A stretch of DNA of 64,000 bases, from NCBI GenBank assembly GCA_028697715.1, contig JAQVDS010000008.1, positions 1 through 64,000 on the forward strand, written 5' to 3'. How positions within the stretch are numbered: the first letter of the stretch is position 1; the number at the start of each line of letters is the position of its first letter. Positions 19,009 to 28,220 of this stretch are shown here, piece after piece. Below the pieces are notes generated by a model that saw only the letters and a list, made by a program, of their open reading frames with translations, did no database searches and was not told the DNA's origin. Source of the stretch: Acidithiobacillus sp. GTDB taxonomy: Bacteria; Pseudomonadota; Gammaproteobacteria; Acidithiobacillales; Acidithiobacillaceae. The position numbers and the translations under genes were made by a program.

Positions 19009-20423
19009 TCCGCGACCTGCAGGCGCCGGGCCGCCAGGGTTTCGTCGACGCGCCGCACCGGCAGATCATGCGGTGCGTTACGCAGGCGCTCGGGTTCTTC
19101 CAGCGCCTCCCGACGAATCTGCGCCATCACTTCCAGGAAGCGATCCAGACTTGCCTTGCTTTCGGTTTCCGTGGGTTCGATGAGCAGGCATTCCGGTACC
19201 AACTGAGGGAAGTAGATGGTCGGCGCGTGGATACCAAAATCGAGCAGACGCTTGGCGACATCCAGGGCCCGCACCGCACTGGCCTTGTGCAGGTCCTGTA
19301 CGGAAATGATGAACTCATGCGTAGCGCGCCGCTCGGCAAACGCCACGGTATAGCCCTGGCGCCGCAAGCCGTGCATCAGATAATTGGCATTGAGGGCCGC
19401 ATAGGCAGAGACCCGTTGCAGACCGGTGTGTCCCAGGCGCCGGACATAGGCATGGGCGCGCAGGAGTACGCCGATGTTGCCAGCATAGGCACTGAGCTGA
19501 CCAATACTCTCCGGGCGCTCCGCATGGCTCTCCCAGCGATAAGAGCCGGCTTCGCCTACGACCCGGGGTACTGGCAGATAGGGTGCCAGACGTGACGCCG
19601 CCGCCACCGCCCCGGAACCGGGTCCACCACCGCCATGGGGGGTAGCGAAGGTCTTGTGCAGATTCAGGTGCATCACGTCAAAGCCCATCTCGCCGGGCTT
19701 CACCCGGCCCAGGATGGCGTTGAGATTGGCACCATCGTAATAGAGCAGGGCACCGGCGCCATGGACCAGGGCAGCGACTTCCTGAATCTGGCGCTCGAAA
19801 ACACCGAGTGTGGACGGGTTGGTCAGCATGATCCCGGCAACCTCTGGGCCCAGGGCCGCGCGCAAGGCATCGAGGTCGAGATCTCCATTAGGCAGATTGG
19901 GTAATTCCGTGACCGCAAAGCCGGCCATGCGGGCACTGGCGGGATTGGTGCCATGCGCCGCCTGGGGAATGAGAATGCGCTGCCGCTGGGTATCGCCGCG
20001 CGCCTGATGATAGGCGCGGATCATCGCCACCCCGGCAAGCTCCCCCTGGGCACCAGCGGCAGGGCTCAGACTCACCGCCGCCATGCCGGTCAGCTCCGCT
20101 AACCAGCCCTGTAACTCTGCCAGACTACGCAGCAACCCTTGGGCAGCCACCGCCGGGGTCGCCGGATGCAGGCGGGAAAAACCGGGCAGCGTCGCCACTT
20201 CGTGGGCAATGCGCGGGTTGTACTTCATGGTGCAGGAGCCCAAGGGATAAAAATTGGTATCGATGGAGAAATTTTTTTGACTGAGACGGGTGTAATGGCG
20301 CAAGACCTCGAGCTCGGAGGGATTAGGGAGAGGGAGATCATCACGCAGCAGATGCGCGGGAATCGCCAGCTCCAGCTCCACCGGCGTTCCTTCGTGTTGG
20401 CAAGCAAAAATCGTTTCTTCCAT
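19005..20423 (-). CDS. gcvPB: Glycine dehydrogenase (decarboxylating) P-protein subunit 2
   Basis: This is the PLP-binding subunit of the split P-protein, which decarboxylates glycine and passes the aminomethyl group to GcvH. The 472-residue protein has the pyridoxal lysine in MHLNLHKTFATPHGGGGPG and N-terminal FYPLGSCTMKYNPRI. The ATG at 20423 shares one base with the gcvPA stop (TGATG); a GTG one codon upstream is possible. It works as a heterotetramer with GcvPA, encoded just upstream. Confidence 0.97.
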   Translation of the reverse strand: MEETIFACQHEGTPVELELAIPAHLLRDDLPLPNPSELEVLRHYTRLSQKNFSIDTNFYPLGSCTMKYNPRIAHEVATLPGFSRLHPATPAVAAQGLLRSLAELQGWLAELTGMAAVSLSPAAGAQGELAGVAMIRAYHQARGDTQRQRILIPQAAHGTNPASARMAGFAVTELPNLPNGDLDLDALRAALGPEVAGIMLTNPSTLGVFERQIQEVAALVHGAGALLYYDGANLNAILGRVKPGEMGFDVMHLNLHKTFATPHGGGGPGSGAVAAASRLAPYLPVPRVVGEAGSYRWESHAERPESIGQLSAYAGNIGVLLRAHAYVRRLGHTGLQRVSAYAALNANYLMHGLRRQGYTVAFAERRATHEFIISVQDLHKASAVRALDVAKRLLDFGIHAPTIYFPQLVPECLLIEPTETESKASLDRFLEVMAQIRREALEEPERLRNAPHDLPVRRVDETLAARRLQVAE

Positions 20424-21772
20424 CACGCCTCTCCCAGTACGCCAGCGAGCGCGCTTGCGTAGCCGTCCAGATCCTCGTCTTCGCTCAATTCCGTGCAGGC
20501 CACCAGCAAATCGTGGGGATCGTCCGCCGGATTCAACTCGATCAGCGGCACCCCCGCAAGAAAACCATGGGCAAGCAGGCCATCGCGGACGCTTGGCGCT
20601 GGCCGGGGCAGGCGCAACACGAACTCGTTGAACACCGGCCCGGCATGGGGAAGTTCCACTCCAGGAAGCCTGGCTAGCAGGGCGCGCAGGCGCTGCGCCT
20701 GCTGATGCGCGCGCGCAGCCGCGGCGCGCAAGCCGTTGGCCCCCAGAGTGGCAAGATGAATGGTAGCCGCAGTCACCAGCAACCCCTGGTTGGTGCAGAT
20801 GTTGCTCGTGGCTCCGGCACGCCGGATATGCTGCTCCCGGGCCTGCAGGGTCAGGCAGTAGGCGACCTGACCTGCTGCGTCGACGGTCTTGGCAACCAGG
20901 CGACCGGGCAGTTGCCGCACGTAGTCCCGCCGGCAGGTCAAAAAGCCAAAGTAGGGCCCACCGGCCGCCAGAGGCACGCCCAAGGGCTGTCCTTCACCCA
21001 CGACGATATCGGCGCCCTGCTCGCCCCAGTCCCCAGGCGCCTTGAGTAGGGCCAGGGCCAGCGGGTTGACGACGGCAATGCGCAGCAGGTTGTGGGACTC
21101 CGCCCAGTGCGCCAGCGCATCGACCTCTTCCAGTACACCAAAACGGTTGATCTGCGGCAGAATCAGCGCCGCCGCCTCGGGAAAATCCTCTCCGGGCAGC
21201 AGCAGGCGACCGCTTTGCGGATCCTGTGGCAGACTGCGCAGACGAATCCCCTGCATCGGCAGCAGCGCATCCAGCACCCGCCGCCAGTGTGGCAACAACC
21301 CCTCGGGGATAAGGATTTCCCGCGCCGCCGGACGCAAGCGCAGGGCCATGAGGCAGGCCTCGGCCAGGGCCGAGGCGCCGTCGTAGAGGGAGGCGTTGCT
21401 GATCTCCATCCCCGTGAGCCGGGTCATGAAGCTCTGGAATTCGTAGAGAAGCTGCAAGGTACCTTGGCTGGCCTCGGCTTGGTACGGGGTATAGGCCGAA
21501 TAGAACTCCCCGCGTCGGGCGATCTCCCAGACGATGGCGGGGATATGGTGTGCATAGGCACCAGCGCCCGCAAAACAGCGCAGCGGAGCCTGTTCGGCCG
21601 CGCGTTCTTCCATCTCCCGGCGGAGCCTCGCCTCACCGCACCCTTCGGGCAGTGCGGAAACATCGCTCTGTAAAGCCTGCGGGATTTCGTCAAAGAGATC
21701 TTCGAGGCGAGCGACGCCGATCGCCTCCAGCATCGCCGCCGTTTCGGCGCTGTCGTGGGGAATGTACGGCAT
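20423..21772 (-). CDS. gcvPA: Glycine dehydrogenase (decarboxylating) P-protein subunit 1
   Basis: This is the second half of the split P-protein of the glycine cleavage system. The 449-residue protein opens MPYIPHDSAETAAMLEAIGV, contains FAGAGAYAHHIPAIVWEIARR and PYQAEASQGTLQLLYEFQ, and has GGPYFGFLTCRRDYVRQLPGR in the C-terminal half, all family landmarks. Its PLP lysine is absent, as expected for this subunit. It lies 2 bases after gcvH. Confidence 0.97.
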   Translation of the reverse strand: MPYIPHDSAETAAMLEAIGVARLEDLFDEIPQALQSDVSALPEGCGEARLRREMEERAAEQAPLRCFAGAGAYAHHIPAIVWEIARRGEFYSAYTPYQAEASQGTLQLLYEFQSFMTRLTGMEISNASLYDGASALAEACLMALRLRPAAREILIPEGLLPHWRRVLDALLPMQGIRLRSLPQDPQSGRLLLPGEDFPEAAALILPQINRFGVLEEVDALAHWAESHNLLRIAVVNPLALALLKAPGDWGEQGADIVVGEGQPLGVPLAAGGPYFGFLTCRRDYVRQLPGRLVAKTVDAAGQVAYCLTLQAREQHIRRAGATSNICTNQGLLVTAATIHLATLGANGLRAAAARAHQQAQRLRALLARLPGVELPHAGPVFNEFVLRLPRPAPSVRDGLLAHGFLAGVPLIELNPADDPHDLLVACTELSEDEDLDGYASALAGVLGEA

Positions 21773-21774
21773 AT

Positions 21775-22158
21775 TTATTCGCCGATGCTGTTCTGATATG
21801 CCGCGGCGTCGAGGAGCTGCGCAAAGTCCTTTTCGTCAGCCTGAATCTCAAAGATCCAGCCTTTGTCATAGGGGTCTTCATTCAGCCACTGGGGGTTATC
21901 TGTCAGCTCCGCATTGCTAGCCACCACCTCACCAGACAGGGGGCTGTACAGATCGGAGGCAGCCTTGACCGATTCGATCACCCCACAGGCGGCTTCGGCC
22001 TGCACCGCCTGCCCCGTCTGCGGCAATTCAACAAAGACGACATCGCCCAATAGCTCCTGGGCATGATCGGTGATGCCGACGCGATACCGTCCCGGGACGA
22101 GTTGGGCGACCCATTCGTGGGTGGTACTGTAGCGAAGCTGCGCGGGAACCTGACTCAT
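21775..22158 (-). CDS. gcvH: Glycine cleavage system H protein
   Basis: GcvH is the lipoyl carrier that shuttles the aminomethyl group from the P- to the T-protein and is reoxidised by the L-protein. The 127-residue protein has the lipoylated lysine at K65 ([16 protein letters not shown]) and the usual N-terminal RYSTTHEW. The start overlaps the gcvT stop by 4 bases. The L-protein (dihydrolipoamide dehydrogenase) is not in the window and is normally shared with other complexes. Confidence 0.98.
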   Translation of the reverse strand: MSQVPAQLRYSTTHEWVAQLVPGRYRVGITDHAQELLGDVVFVELPQTGQAVQAEAACGVIESVKAASDLYSPLSGEVVASNAELTDNPQWLNEDPYDKGWIFEIQADEKDFAQLLDAAAYQNSIGE

Positions 22159-23282
22159 TGCGGTAGACTCTCCTCTGCGGGATAAACGGCCTGGCCATGA
22201 CGCCAGAAGGGGGGTTCAACGATGCGGGCCGGCACCTTGCGCTGCCGCACCTGCAAAAATACCGCGCTGTCTGGGCCGACATCGGCCCGTAGTCGCGCGA
22301 GGGCAATGCCCAAGCCCAGACTGGGGGCGAAGGAGCCGCTGGTGACCGTACCAATCGTCTCCCCGGCGGCGCTCAGCAGCTCGTAGCCGTGGCGTGGAAT
22401 GGCGTCGCGCGGCAAGAGTAGGCCCCAGAGACGTTGTGCGGGTCCTTGTACGCGCTCGGATTCGATAGCCGAGCGGCCGATGAAGTCTCTTTTGGGATCG
22501 CGCAGGTCCACCGTCCAGCCGAGATGGCTGCGATCCGGGCTATCGGTCGTCGTCATGTCCTGGCCATAGAGGTTCAAGCCGGCCTCCAGACGCAGACTAT
22601 CGCGTGCCGCCAAGCCAGAGGGTACTACCCCCCGCGCCAGCAAGGCATCGGCAATTGCTGCCAGGTGCCCGTGGCGAGCGAGGATCTCGATGCCATCCTC
22701 GCCCGTATAACCGGTACGAGCGATGAAGAGATCGGCCCGCGGCGCGACCGAACGGAAAGGCTTCAGCGCCGCAAGCTCGGGCAAGGCCAATGCCTCTGCG
22801 GCCCAGGCAACAGCCTTGGGCCCCTGACAGGCAAGGATGCCCCAGTCGTCGCGGCGCAAAAACTCGACGCCGCCCTCCTCTTCGGCCAAATCCTGCAGAT
22901 AGGAGGCATCGGCGCGTGCCCCGGCGGCGTTGAGAACGATGCGATAACGGTCCCCCCCTAGAAAATAGACGATCAGATCATCCAGGATGCCGCCATCTTC
23001 CTGCAACATGCAGGTATAGAGGGCACGACCGGGCTCGGCGTCGAGACGCGCGATGTCGTTGGCCAGGGCGCGACGAAGCAGAGAGCGAGCGGCCGGTCCC
23101 TGCAGGTCGAGAGGACGCATGTGCGAAACATCGAAGAGCCCCGCGGCCTGCCGCACGGCCTCGTGCTCGCGCAACTGCGAGCCATAGTGCAGGGGCATCT
23201 CCCAACCGGCAAAGGGAGACATCCGCGCCCCATGTGCCTGATGCCAGGAATACAGCGCCGTGCGCTCCAGGGCTTCACTCAT
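22155..23282 (-). CDS. gcvT: Glycine cleavage T protein (aminomethyltransferase)
   Basis: GcvT moves the methylene carbon of glycine to tetrahydrofolate and releases ammonia. The 375-residue protein starts [20 protein letters not shown], with [20 protein letters not shown] and [11 protein letters not shown], and the folate-site [11 protein letters not shown]. The longer open frame to 23579 overlaps the neighbouring gene; ATG 23282 overlaps that gene's stop as ATGA. A glycine riboswitch, common before gcvT, was not seen because the gene is internal to the operon. Confidence 0.97.
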   Translation of the reverse strand: MSEALERTALYSWHQAHGARMSPFAGWEMPLHYGSQLREHEAVRQAAGLFDVSHMRPLDLQGPAARSLLRRALANDIARLDAEPGRALYTCMLQEDGGILDDLIVYFLGGDRYRIVLNAAGARADASYLQDLAEEEGGVEFLRRDDWGILACQGPKAVAWAAEALALPELAALKPFRSVAPRADLFIARTGYTGEDGIEILARHGHLAAIADALLARGVVPSGLAARDSLRLEAGLNLYGQDMTTTDSPDRSHLGWTVDLRDPKRDFIGRSAIESERVQGPAQRLWGLLLPRDAIPRHGYELLSAAGETIGTVTSGSFAPSLGLGIALARLRADVGPDSAVFLQVRQRKVPARIVEPPFWRHGQAVYPAEESLPQ

Positions 23283-23992
23283 GGCTGCCTCCCGCGCGCC
23301 TGCTGTGCCATTTCCACGAGAAGTCGACGCCAGCCCTGCGGCCCCTGAACCCTTTGGGGGAAAGACAGGCGCAGGCGTTGGCTGCCCGCCTGTAGGTCTG
23401 CACCCTCGGCATCGAGGGCCAAAAGGCGTACGGGCTCTGCCGCTTCTGCGCCACCGAAGTGGCGCCAATAGTCGCGCAGATTTTCGCGGTGATCGGCATT
23501 CATGTGCGCCACCGCTCCCGCCTCCGCTAGCTCCAGCTCGCGTAGGTCGTCGGCAAGACGGATGTCCTCCTCTTGCCAACCCATGCTGCCAAAACCGGCA
23601 ATCCAGCGAATACGCTGGATGTCGAGACGGTAAAAATGGAAATCCGGCATATCCCGATAGCCATCCGCGCCCGGTAACAGGCAGAGCAGGCGTCCCTCCA
23701 GAGCGGGATCGGGATGCACGCGATGAATCTCTCCCTGCACAGCCATCCGCGGCAGCTCCATGAGATCATCGCCGGGCTCCCAAACCAGGAAGGATGCACG
23801 CGGATCTTTGTGCAGATATTGCTGATGCACCGCCAGGTTGGAAAACAGGAAATGCGGGCTGCCGTAGTGATCGCAGGCGTAGTGCACCACTGCCGTATAA
23901 GGACTGCCATCCGGCGCCAGGACGGCAATGGCGCCTTGGTAGTGACTGCGCAGAAAGTCCCGTAACGAATGGGTGCCGGCGTCCATCTTCAA
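23279..23992 (-). CDS. HugZ-like PNPOx-fold protein with DUF2470 domain
   Basis: The 237-residue protein has an N-terminal pyridoxamine-oxidase-like split barrel ([44 protein letters not shown]) and a C-terminal DUF2470 region ([20 protein letters not shown]). Members of this group include haem-degrading HugZ, but many bind flavin or have unknown roles, so the substrate is left open. It lies between yajQ and gcvT with 4-base overlaps on both sides, so it is co-translated with the glycine cleavage genes. Confidence 0.85.
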   Translation of the reverse strand: MKMDAGTHSLRDFLRSHYQGAIAVLAPDGSPYTAVVHYACDHYGSPHFLFSNLAVHQQYLHKDPRASFLVWEPGDDLMELPRMAVQGEIHRVHPDPALEGRLLCLLPGADGYRDMPDFHFYRLDIQRIRWIAGFGSMGWQEEDIRLADDLRELELAEAGAVAHMNADHRENLRDYWRHFGGAEAAEPVRLLALDAEGADLQAGSQRLRLSFPQRVQGPQGWRRLLVEMAQQARGRQP

Positions 23993-24474
23993 TCGCGGAA
24001 GTTATTGAATTGCAGAGGAATCCCAAAATCTTCGGCGCGCAACGCGGCAATAGCAGCCTGCAGGTCATCGCGGCTCTTGCCGCTGACCCGCAGCTGATCG
24101 CCCTGCATGCTGCCCTGCACCTTGTAGCGGCCATCCTTCAGCAGCTTCCCCATTTTCTTTCCCAGTTCGGCATTGATGCCAGCCTTCAGGGTACAGACCT
24201 GACGCTGCATACCGCCAGCGGCATCGCTCACCTTGCCGATTTCCAGGGCCTTGAGGTCGACCCCACGCTTGACCAAACGCTGGGAAAGCAGATCGAGCAT
24301 CTGCCCCAACTTGTATTCGTCTTCTGCCAGCAGGATCAGCTCATGCTCCTTGCGCTCGATGCTCGCCTTGCTGCCCTTGAAATCGTAGCGATTGCCGATT
24401 TCCTTGCTGGTCGTGTGCAAGGCATTGTCCACTTCCTGCAGATCGATTTCGGAAACCACGTCAAAACTGGGCAA
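23989..24474 (-). CDS. YajQ family nucleotide-binding protein
   Basis: The 161-residue protein of the YajQ family (DUF520) has the typical [35 protein letters not shown] and [20 protein letters not shown]. Family members bind nucleotides or cyclic di-GMP. I take the TTG at 24474, which gives fMet-PSFD as in relatives and has GAGGAG 8 bases upstream; GTG 24483 is the alternative. It begins 2 bases after the moaE stop. Confidence 0.92.
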   Translation of the reverse strand: MPSFDVVSEIDLQEVDNALHTTSKEIGNRYDFKGSKASIERKEHELILLAEDEYKLGQMLDLLSQRLVKRGVDLKALEIGKVSDAAGGMQRQVCTLKAGINAELGKKMGKLLKDGRYKVQGSMQGDQLRVSGKSRDDLQAAIAALRAEDFGIPLQFNNFRD

Positions 24475-24476
24475 GA

Positions 24477-24947
24477 TCAACACTCCTCTAGGACATCGGG
24501 ATGGACATGGCCGTGCTGCGTCCCCGCCCGACAACCGGGGCAGTCGGTGACCCAGCGCGCGCCGGCCGGGGTAATCTCCTTTTTCCAGAACGGCGCCGAG
24601 GTCTTGAGCACGTCAATGAGATAGCGACAGGCATCAAAGGCGGCGGCACGGTGCAGGGACCAGACGGCGACCAGAACGATGGGGTCCTGCGGCGCCAGAC
24701 GCCCGTAGCGATGGATGATGAGACTGTCGAGGATGTCATAGCGCCGCTGCGCCTCCTGCGCCACCCGCTCCAGTTCGCGCTCGGTCATGCCGGGATAATG
24801 CTCGATTTCCATCGCCAGGATGTCGGCGGCATCGCTGTAGTCGCGGACGGTACCCAGAAAGCTCACTACCGCGCCCGCCGTCGGCTGGGCATGGGCGAGC
24901 AGCTCGGCACCCAGATGGAAGGCCTCCTGCTGCACCCGTACCGTCAT
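24477..24947 (-). CDS. moaE: Molybdopterin synthase catalytic subunit MoaE
   Basis: MoaE, with MoaD, inserts two sulfurs into precursor Z to form molybdopterin. The 156-residue protein has [30 protein letters not shown], a histidine-arginine site around LIIHRYGRL, and the lysine-rich active site TSAPFWKKE. The open frame reaches 25169, but its upstream part lies in moaD; ATG 24947 matches the family start ([10 protein letters not shown]). It follows moaD by one base. Confidence 0.96.
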   Translation of the reverse strand: MTVRVQQEAFHLGAELLAHAQPTAGAVVSFLGTVRDYSDAADILAMEIEHYPGMTERELERVAQEAQRRYDILDSLIIHRYGRLAPQDPIVLVAVWSLHRAAAFDACRYLIDVLKTSAPFWKKEITPAGARWVTDCPGCRAGTQHGHVHPDVLEEC

Positions 24948-24948
24948 C

Positions 24949-25188
24949 TCATCCTCCGGTAACCGGTGGGAAAAAGGCGATTTCATCGCCATCCGCCACC
25001 GGCTCGGTGAAAGGCACGTGCACCTGATTGCGGGCCGCGAGCAGATGCTGTCCGGCCAGAGATACGCCGGTAATGCCTTCCACCTGCGCCAGGACCTCAG
25101 CGACAGTGCTGCCCGCTTGCAGCTCCAGATCGACGTTGGCCCGCCCCAAGCGCTCGCGCACGCTGGCAAAAAACTTGACGGAAATCAT
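24949..25188 (-). CDS. moaD: Molybdopterin synthase sulfur carrier subunit MoaD
   Basis: MoaD is a ubiquitin-fold sulfur carrier. The 79-residue protein starts MISVKFFASVRERLGRANVD and ends with the activated Gly-Gly (DEIAFFPPVTGG), whose thiocarboxylate donates sulfur to MoaE. ATG 25188 is preferred to the TTG at 25209. It is the first gene of the long minus-strand operon; 74 bases separate it from divergent sohB. No other molybdenum-cofactor gene is nearby. Confidence 0.95.
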   Translation of the reverse strand: MISVKFFASVRERLGRANVDLELQAGSTVAEVLAQVEGITGVSLAGQHLLAARNQVHVPFTEPVADGDEIAFFPPVTGG

Positions 25189-25262
25189 CTCGGCGAGCAC
25201 CCTTTGCAATCCATTTGATGATGGTAGACGTTGGCCCCTGGCCTTGCAAGACGGACCCTCGC

Positions 25263-26243
25263 ATGCTCCTTGCCTATCTTCTTTTTCTCGCGGAAAGCGC
25301 CACCGTCGTCGTGGCGAGCCTCATCTTCCTCTCCTGGTCGCCCTTCGGGCGCAAGCGCGACAAGGGCGCCACCCTGCAGATCACCGATCTCGGGCAACGC
25401 TACGAGGAACGGGCCACCCAACTTCTCCGCCAGCGCCTACCTAAGAAAGAGGCCAAGGCCATCCTCAAGCAACGCAAAAAGGCCCGCCAGGGGCGCGCCA
25501 AGCAAGAGACGCAAGGCTGCCTCTATGTACTTGACTTCAAAGGCGATCTCCGCGCCTCGGCAGTGGAGACCCTGCGTCAGGAGATTGACGTGATCCTCGC
25601 CGCCCGACAGGAGGGTGATCGCGTTTGCGTACGTCTGGAAAGCGGTGGCGGGATGGTGAACAGCTATGGCTTGGCGGCCGCGCAACTGCTACGCCTGCGC
25701 GAGGCCGGACTGGAGTTGAACATGCTGGTCGACACCGTCGCCGCCAGTGGCGGCTACATGATGGCCGCCGTTGCCCAGCGCATCGTTGCCAGCCCTTTTG
25801 CCCTGGTCGGCTCGATTGGCGTCATCGCGCAGGTACCCAATTTTCATCGCTGGCTCAAGGAACATAACGTCGATTTTGAGCAGTTCACCGCTGGCAAGTA
25901 CAAACGCACCATCACCCTCTTTGGTGAGAACAGCGAGGAAGGTCGGGAAAAGCTACGCGAGGAACTCGGCGAGATTCACGAGCAGTTTCGAGAACTCATC
26001 GGTCGCTATCGCCCACAACTCGACCTGGAGAAAGTCGCCACCGGCGAGGCCTGGCTGGGAGAACGGGCGCTGGAACTGGGGCTGGTCGATGAACTGGCCA
26101 CCAGCGATGCCTGGATCCAGCGCGCAGCGGAAACGCAGAAAGTGCTGCTGCTCGGTTTTGCGGCGCGCCCCAGTCTAGCGCAACGGCTGGGTCTGAAGGC
26201 GCAGCAGATCTGGGACGGCATCTGGACGCCGCCCCTACCCTGA
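25263..26243 (+). CDS. sohB: SohB-like inner-membrane serine protease (S49 family)
   Basis: The 326-residue protease of the signal-peptide-peptidase A family has one N-terminal anchor (AYLLFLAESATVVVASLIFL), a basic linker, then a ClpP-like fold. The nucleophile is probably S162 (TVAASGGYMMA) and the base K214 (AGKYKRTI). Length and order match E. coli SohB (349 residues). I used ATG 25263, because the extra N-terminus of the longer frame is not family-like. It is divergent from moaD and its last 9 bases overlap the convergent DUF423 gene. Confidence 0.93.
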   Translation: MLLAYLLFLAESATVVVASLIFLSWSPFGRKRDKGATLQITDLGQRYEERATQLLRQRLPKKEAKAILKQRKKARQGRAKQETQGCLYVLDFKGDLRASAVETLRQEIDVILAARQEGDRVCVRLESGGGMVNSYGLAAAQLLRLREAGLELNMLVDTVAASGGYMMAAVAQRIVASPFALVGSIGVIAQVPNFHRWLKEHNVDFEQFTAGKYKRTITLFGENSEEGREKLREELGEIHEQFRELIGRYRPQLDLEKVATGEAWLGERALELGLVDELATSDAWIQRAAETQKVLLLGFAARPSLAQRLGLKAQQIWDGIWTPPLP

Positions 26244-26639
26244 GCGGCTGCGCCAGAGGGCAAAGGCAAAAACCAGCCAGGACAGAATCATCGCCATGCC
26301 GCCGATGGGGGCCAGAAAGGCCCAGCTCTGACCGACCAGAGAGACCAGATAGAGGCCGCCACTGAAGAACAATACTCCAAGCAGGAGCAGGATTCCTGCC
26401 CAGGTCCAGCTTGCTCGCGGTCCCCACTGCGCTATGGACAAGCCCAGCAGGATCAGGCCAATCCCCTGGAAAAACTGGAAGCGATTGGCAATGTCATAGA
26501 TTCGCAACGCGTGTTGGCTGACATCGCCAGCCACCAAATGGTCACCTGCTGCCGCCAGAACCACCGCCAGAGAACAGAGTACTGCCCCCAGGGCCGCCCA
26601 CGTTGAGCCATGCTTTTGTTTCCGCTCCTTTTGCTGCAT
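26235..26639 (-). CDS. DUF423 family membrane protein
   Basis: The 134-residue inner-membrane protein has four predicted helices and the family sequences AALGAVLCSLAVVLAAAGDH, RFQFFQGIGLILLGL, GILLLLGVLFFSGGLYLV and LAPIGGMAMILSWLVFAFAL. Function unknown. ATG 26639 (MQQKERKQ) is preferred to 26696. It stands alone, convergent with sohB. Confidence 0.92.
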   Translation of the reverse strand: MQQKERKQKHGSTWAALGAVLCSLAVVLAAAGDHLVAGDVSQHALRIYDIANRFQFFQGIGLILLGLSIAQWGPRASWTWAGILLLLGVLFFSGGLYLVSLVGQSWAFLAPIGGMAMILSWLVFAFALWRSRSG

Positions 26640-26738
26640 TCGATGTCTCCTAATCCGCGCATAAACAGGCGCAATAATACCGCGCTCAGCGACCATGCTA
26701 TTCTAACGGCATAGATAAACCGTAGAGGAGTGTCACCC

Positions 26739-27794
26739 ATGCCTCATCGTATCGTCATTCTGGGCGGCTCTGGCTTCGTTGGCCGGCACCTGGCCGAACG
26801 ACTGTGCCAACAAGGGCATCACGTTCGCGTACTGACCCGCAATCGCGAGCGTCATCGCGAGGACCTTCTGGTCTTGCCCGGGCTAGAGTTAGTGCAAGCA
26901 AATGTGCACGACCCCGTGGAACTCGAGCGTCAGCTGCAAGATCGCGACGTCGCCATCAACCTAGTGGGCATACTCCATGAGCGCCGGCCGGGGCGCAACG
27001 ATCTGCCCCCGGAGCGCCATGGTGACTTTGAAAAAACCCATATCGAACTACCGCGGCTACTCGCCAACACCTGCGCCCGCCTGGGCGTGCAAAGGCTCTT
27101 GCATATGAGCGCGCTGGGCGCCAATCCGGTAGCGCCGAGCGCCTACTTGCGCTCAAAAGGAATTGGCGAGGAGATCGTGCGTCAGGCCGGGGAAAACAGC
27201 GCCGCGCTGGGGCATTTCACCTACCTCAACGGCCCGAAACTGGTCTGGGGGCGCGGACTGCACGTTACCAGTTTCCGGCCTTCGGTGATCTTTGGTGACG
27301 GAGACAGCTTTTTCAATCAGTTTGCCAAGCTGCTGCGCTCCGTCCCGTTGTTCATCCCCCTCGCCAAAGCCAACGCAAAACTGCAGCCGGTCTGGGTTGA
27401 GGATGTGGTCAGCGCCTTCGTCCAGGCCATCGATGAGCCAAAAACCTTTGGCAAATCTTTCGATCTCTGTGGCCCGAAGGTCTACACCCTGGCGGAGCTC
27501 CTGCGCTACACCCAGAGCCTGATTAGCAAACACCAGGCCATCGTTCCCCTGTGTGATCTGCTCGCCACGCTGCAGGCCAGCATCTTCGAAAAACTGCCAG
27601 GCAAGATCATCACCCGCGACAATCTCCTCTCCCTGTCCGTGGATAACGTCTGTCAGCACAACGATCTGCTACATGCCTTTGGCATCGAGGCGATGGCATT
27701 GGAGAGCGTGGTACCGGAGTACATTGGTGGGGGACGCGCGGCCCAGTTTTCCGCCGCCCGGCAACGGCGCCCCGGGCAGGGCAAGAGCGCCTGA
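26739..27794 (+). CDS. NAD(P)-binding protein, complex I NDUFA9-like
   Basis: The 351-residue protein of the extended short-chain-dehydrogenase class has the N-terminal Rossmann fingerprint IVILGGSGFVGRHLAERL. It continues with INLVGILHER and LLHMSALGANPVAPSAYLRSK (the S-Y-K region, with YLRSKGIGEE as the catalytic Tyr-Lys part), then FRPSVIFGDGDSFFNQFA. This is the NDUFA9-like/YcfA group tied to quinone or lipid metabolism in proteobacteria; the substrate is unknown. ATG 26739 has GAGGAG 9 bases upstream. It is a single plus-strand gene. Confidence 0.9.
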   Translation: MPHRIVILGGSGFVGRHLAERLCQQGHHVRVLTRNRERHREDLLVLPGLELVQANVHDPVELERQLQDRDVAINLVGILHERRPGRNDLPPERHGDFEKTHIELPRLLANTCARLGVQRLLHMSALGANPVAPSAYLRSKGIGEEIVRQAGENSAALGHFTYLNGPKLVWGRGLHVTSFRPSVIFGDGDSFFNQFAKLLRSVPLFIPLAKANAKLQPVWVEDVVSAFVQAIDEPKTFGKSFDLCGPKVYTLAELLRYTQSLISKHQAIVPLCDLLATLQASIFEKLPGKIITRDNLLSLSVDNVCQHNDLLHAFGIEAMALESVVPEYIGGGRAAQFSAARQRRPGQGKSA

Positions 27795-27805
27795 CAGGCG
27801 CCTGC

Positions 27806-28207
27806 TCAGTGGGTGCTGGGTAGGGGTAACTCGCGCAGCAGGCGCTCGCGGGTTACCTCGTCCAGTTCCAGTAGTACCGCATCCAAGCCCGCATGGGCAC
27901 GGGCATCGCCCTGCAAGGCTGCCAGGCGAAAGAGCTCATAGGCATATTCCAGGCTGCGTTCGACGCCCTGCCCCTGATAAAAAAGTAAACCCAGATTGAA
28001 CTGTGCCGGAGCATCCCCTTGATCGGCGGCGGCACCATACCAGCGCGCCGCCTCGAGAAGATCCTGGGGAACTCCTTGGCCATTGGCATACCGCACGCCC
28101 ATGTTGAACTGGGCGACGGGGTCACCCTCCTGCGCCATTTTGCGCAACGCCTCCAGCTCGTCGCGCAAACCCGCCATTGCCATCAAATCAACATGATTAT
28201 CTGCCAT
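27806..28207 (-). CDS. Sel1-repeat protein
   Basis: The 133-residue protein has two to three Sel1-like repeats (alpha/alpha pairs): PVAQFNMGVRYANGQGVPQD, AARWYGAAADQGDAPAQFNL and GLLFYQGQGVERSLEYAYEL. No signal peptide, so it is probably a cytoplasmic adaptor; the partner is unknown. It ends 11 bases from the convergent NDUFA9-like gene and lies 13 bases before opgH-side sequence on the same strand, so it may be the last gene of the glucan operon. Confidence 0.88.
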   Translation of the reverse strand: MADNHVDLMAMAGLRDELEALRKMAQEGDPVAQFNMGVRYANGQGVPQDLLEAARWYGAAADQGDAPAQFNLGLLFYQGQGVERSLEYAYELFRLAALQGDARAHAGLDAVLLELDEVTRERLLRELPLPSTH

Positions 28208-28220
28208 GGCAGCAAAGATA

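Noticed and set aside
23283-23579. Long N-terminal extension of GcvT
   Set aside because: The extension lies inside the upstream HugZ-like gene and does not look like the family; ATG 23282 is coupled to that gene by ATGA.
22155-25260. Glycine riboswitch for the gcv genes
   Set aside because: No leader of 100-200 bases exists before gcvT or moaD, because the genes overlap; none was seen.
27787-27801. Short hairpin GCGCCT-GAC-AGGCGC between the NDUFA9-like gene and the Sel1 gene
   Set aside because: A 6-bp stem overlapping a stop codon with no T-run; probably chance in GC-rich DNA.
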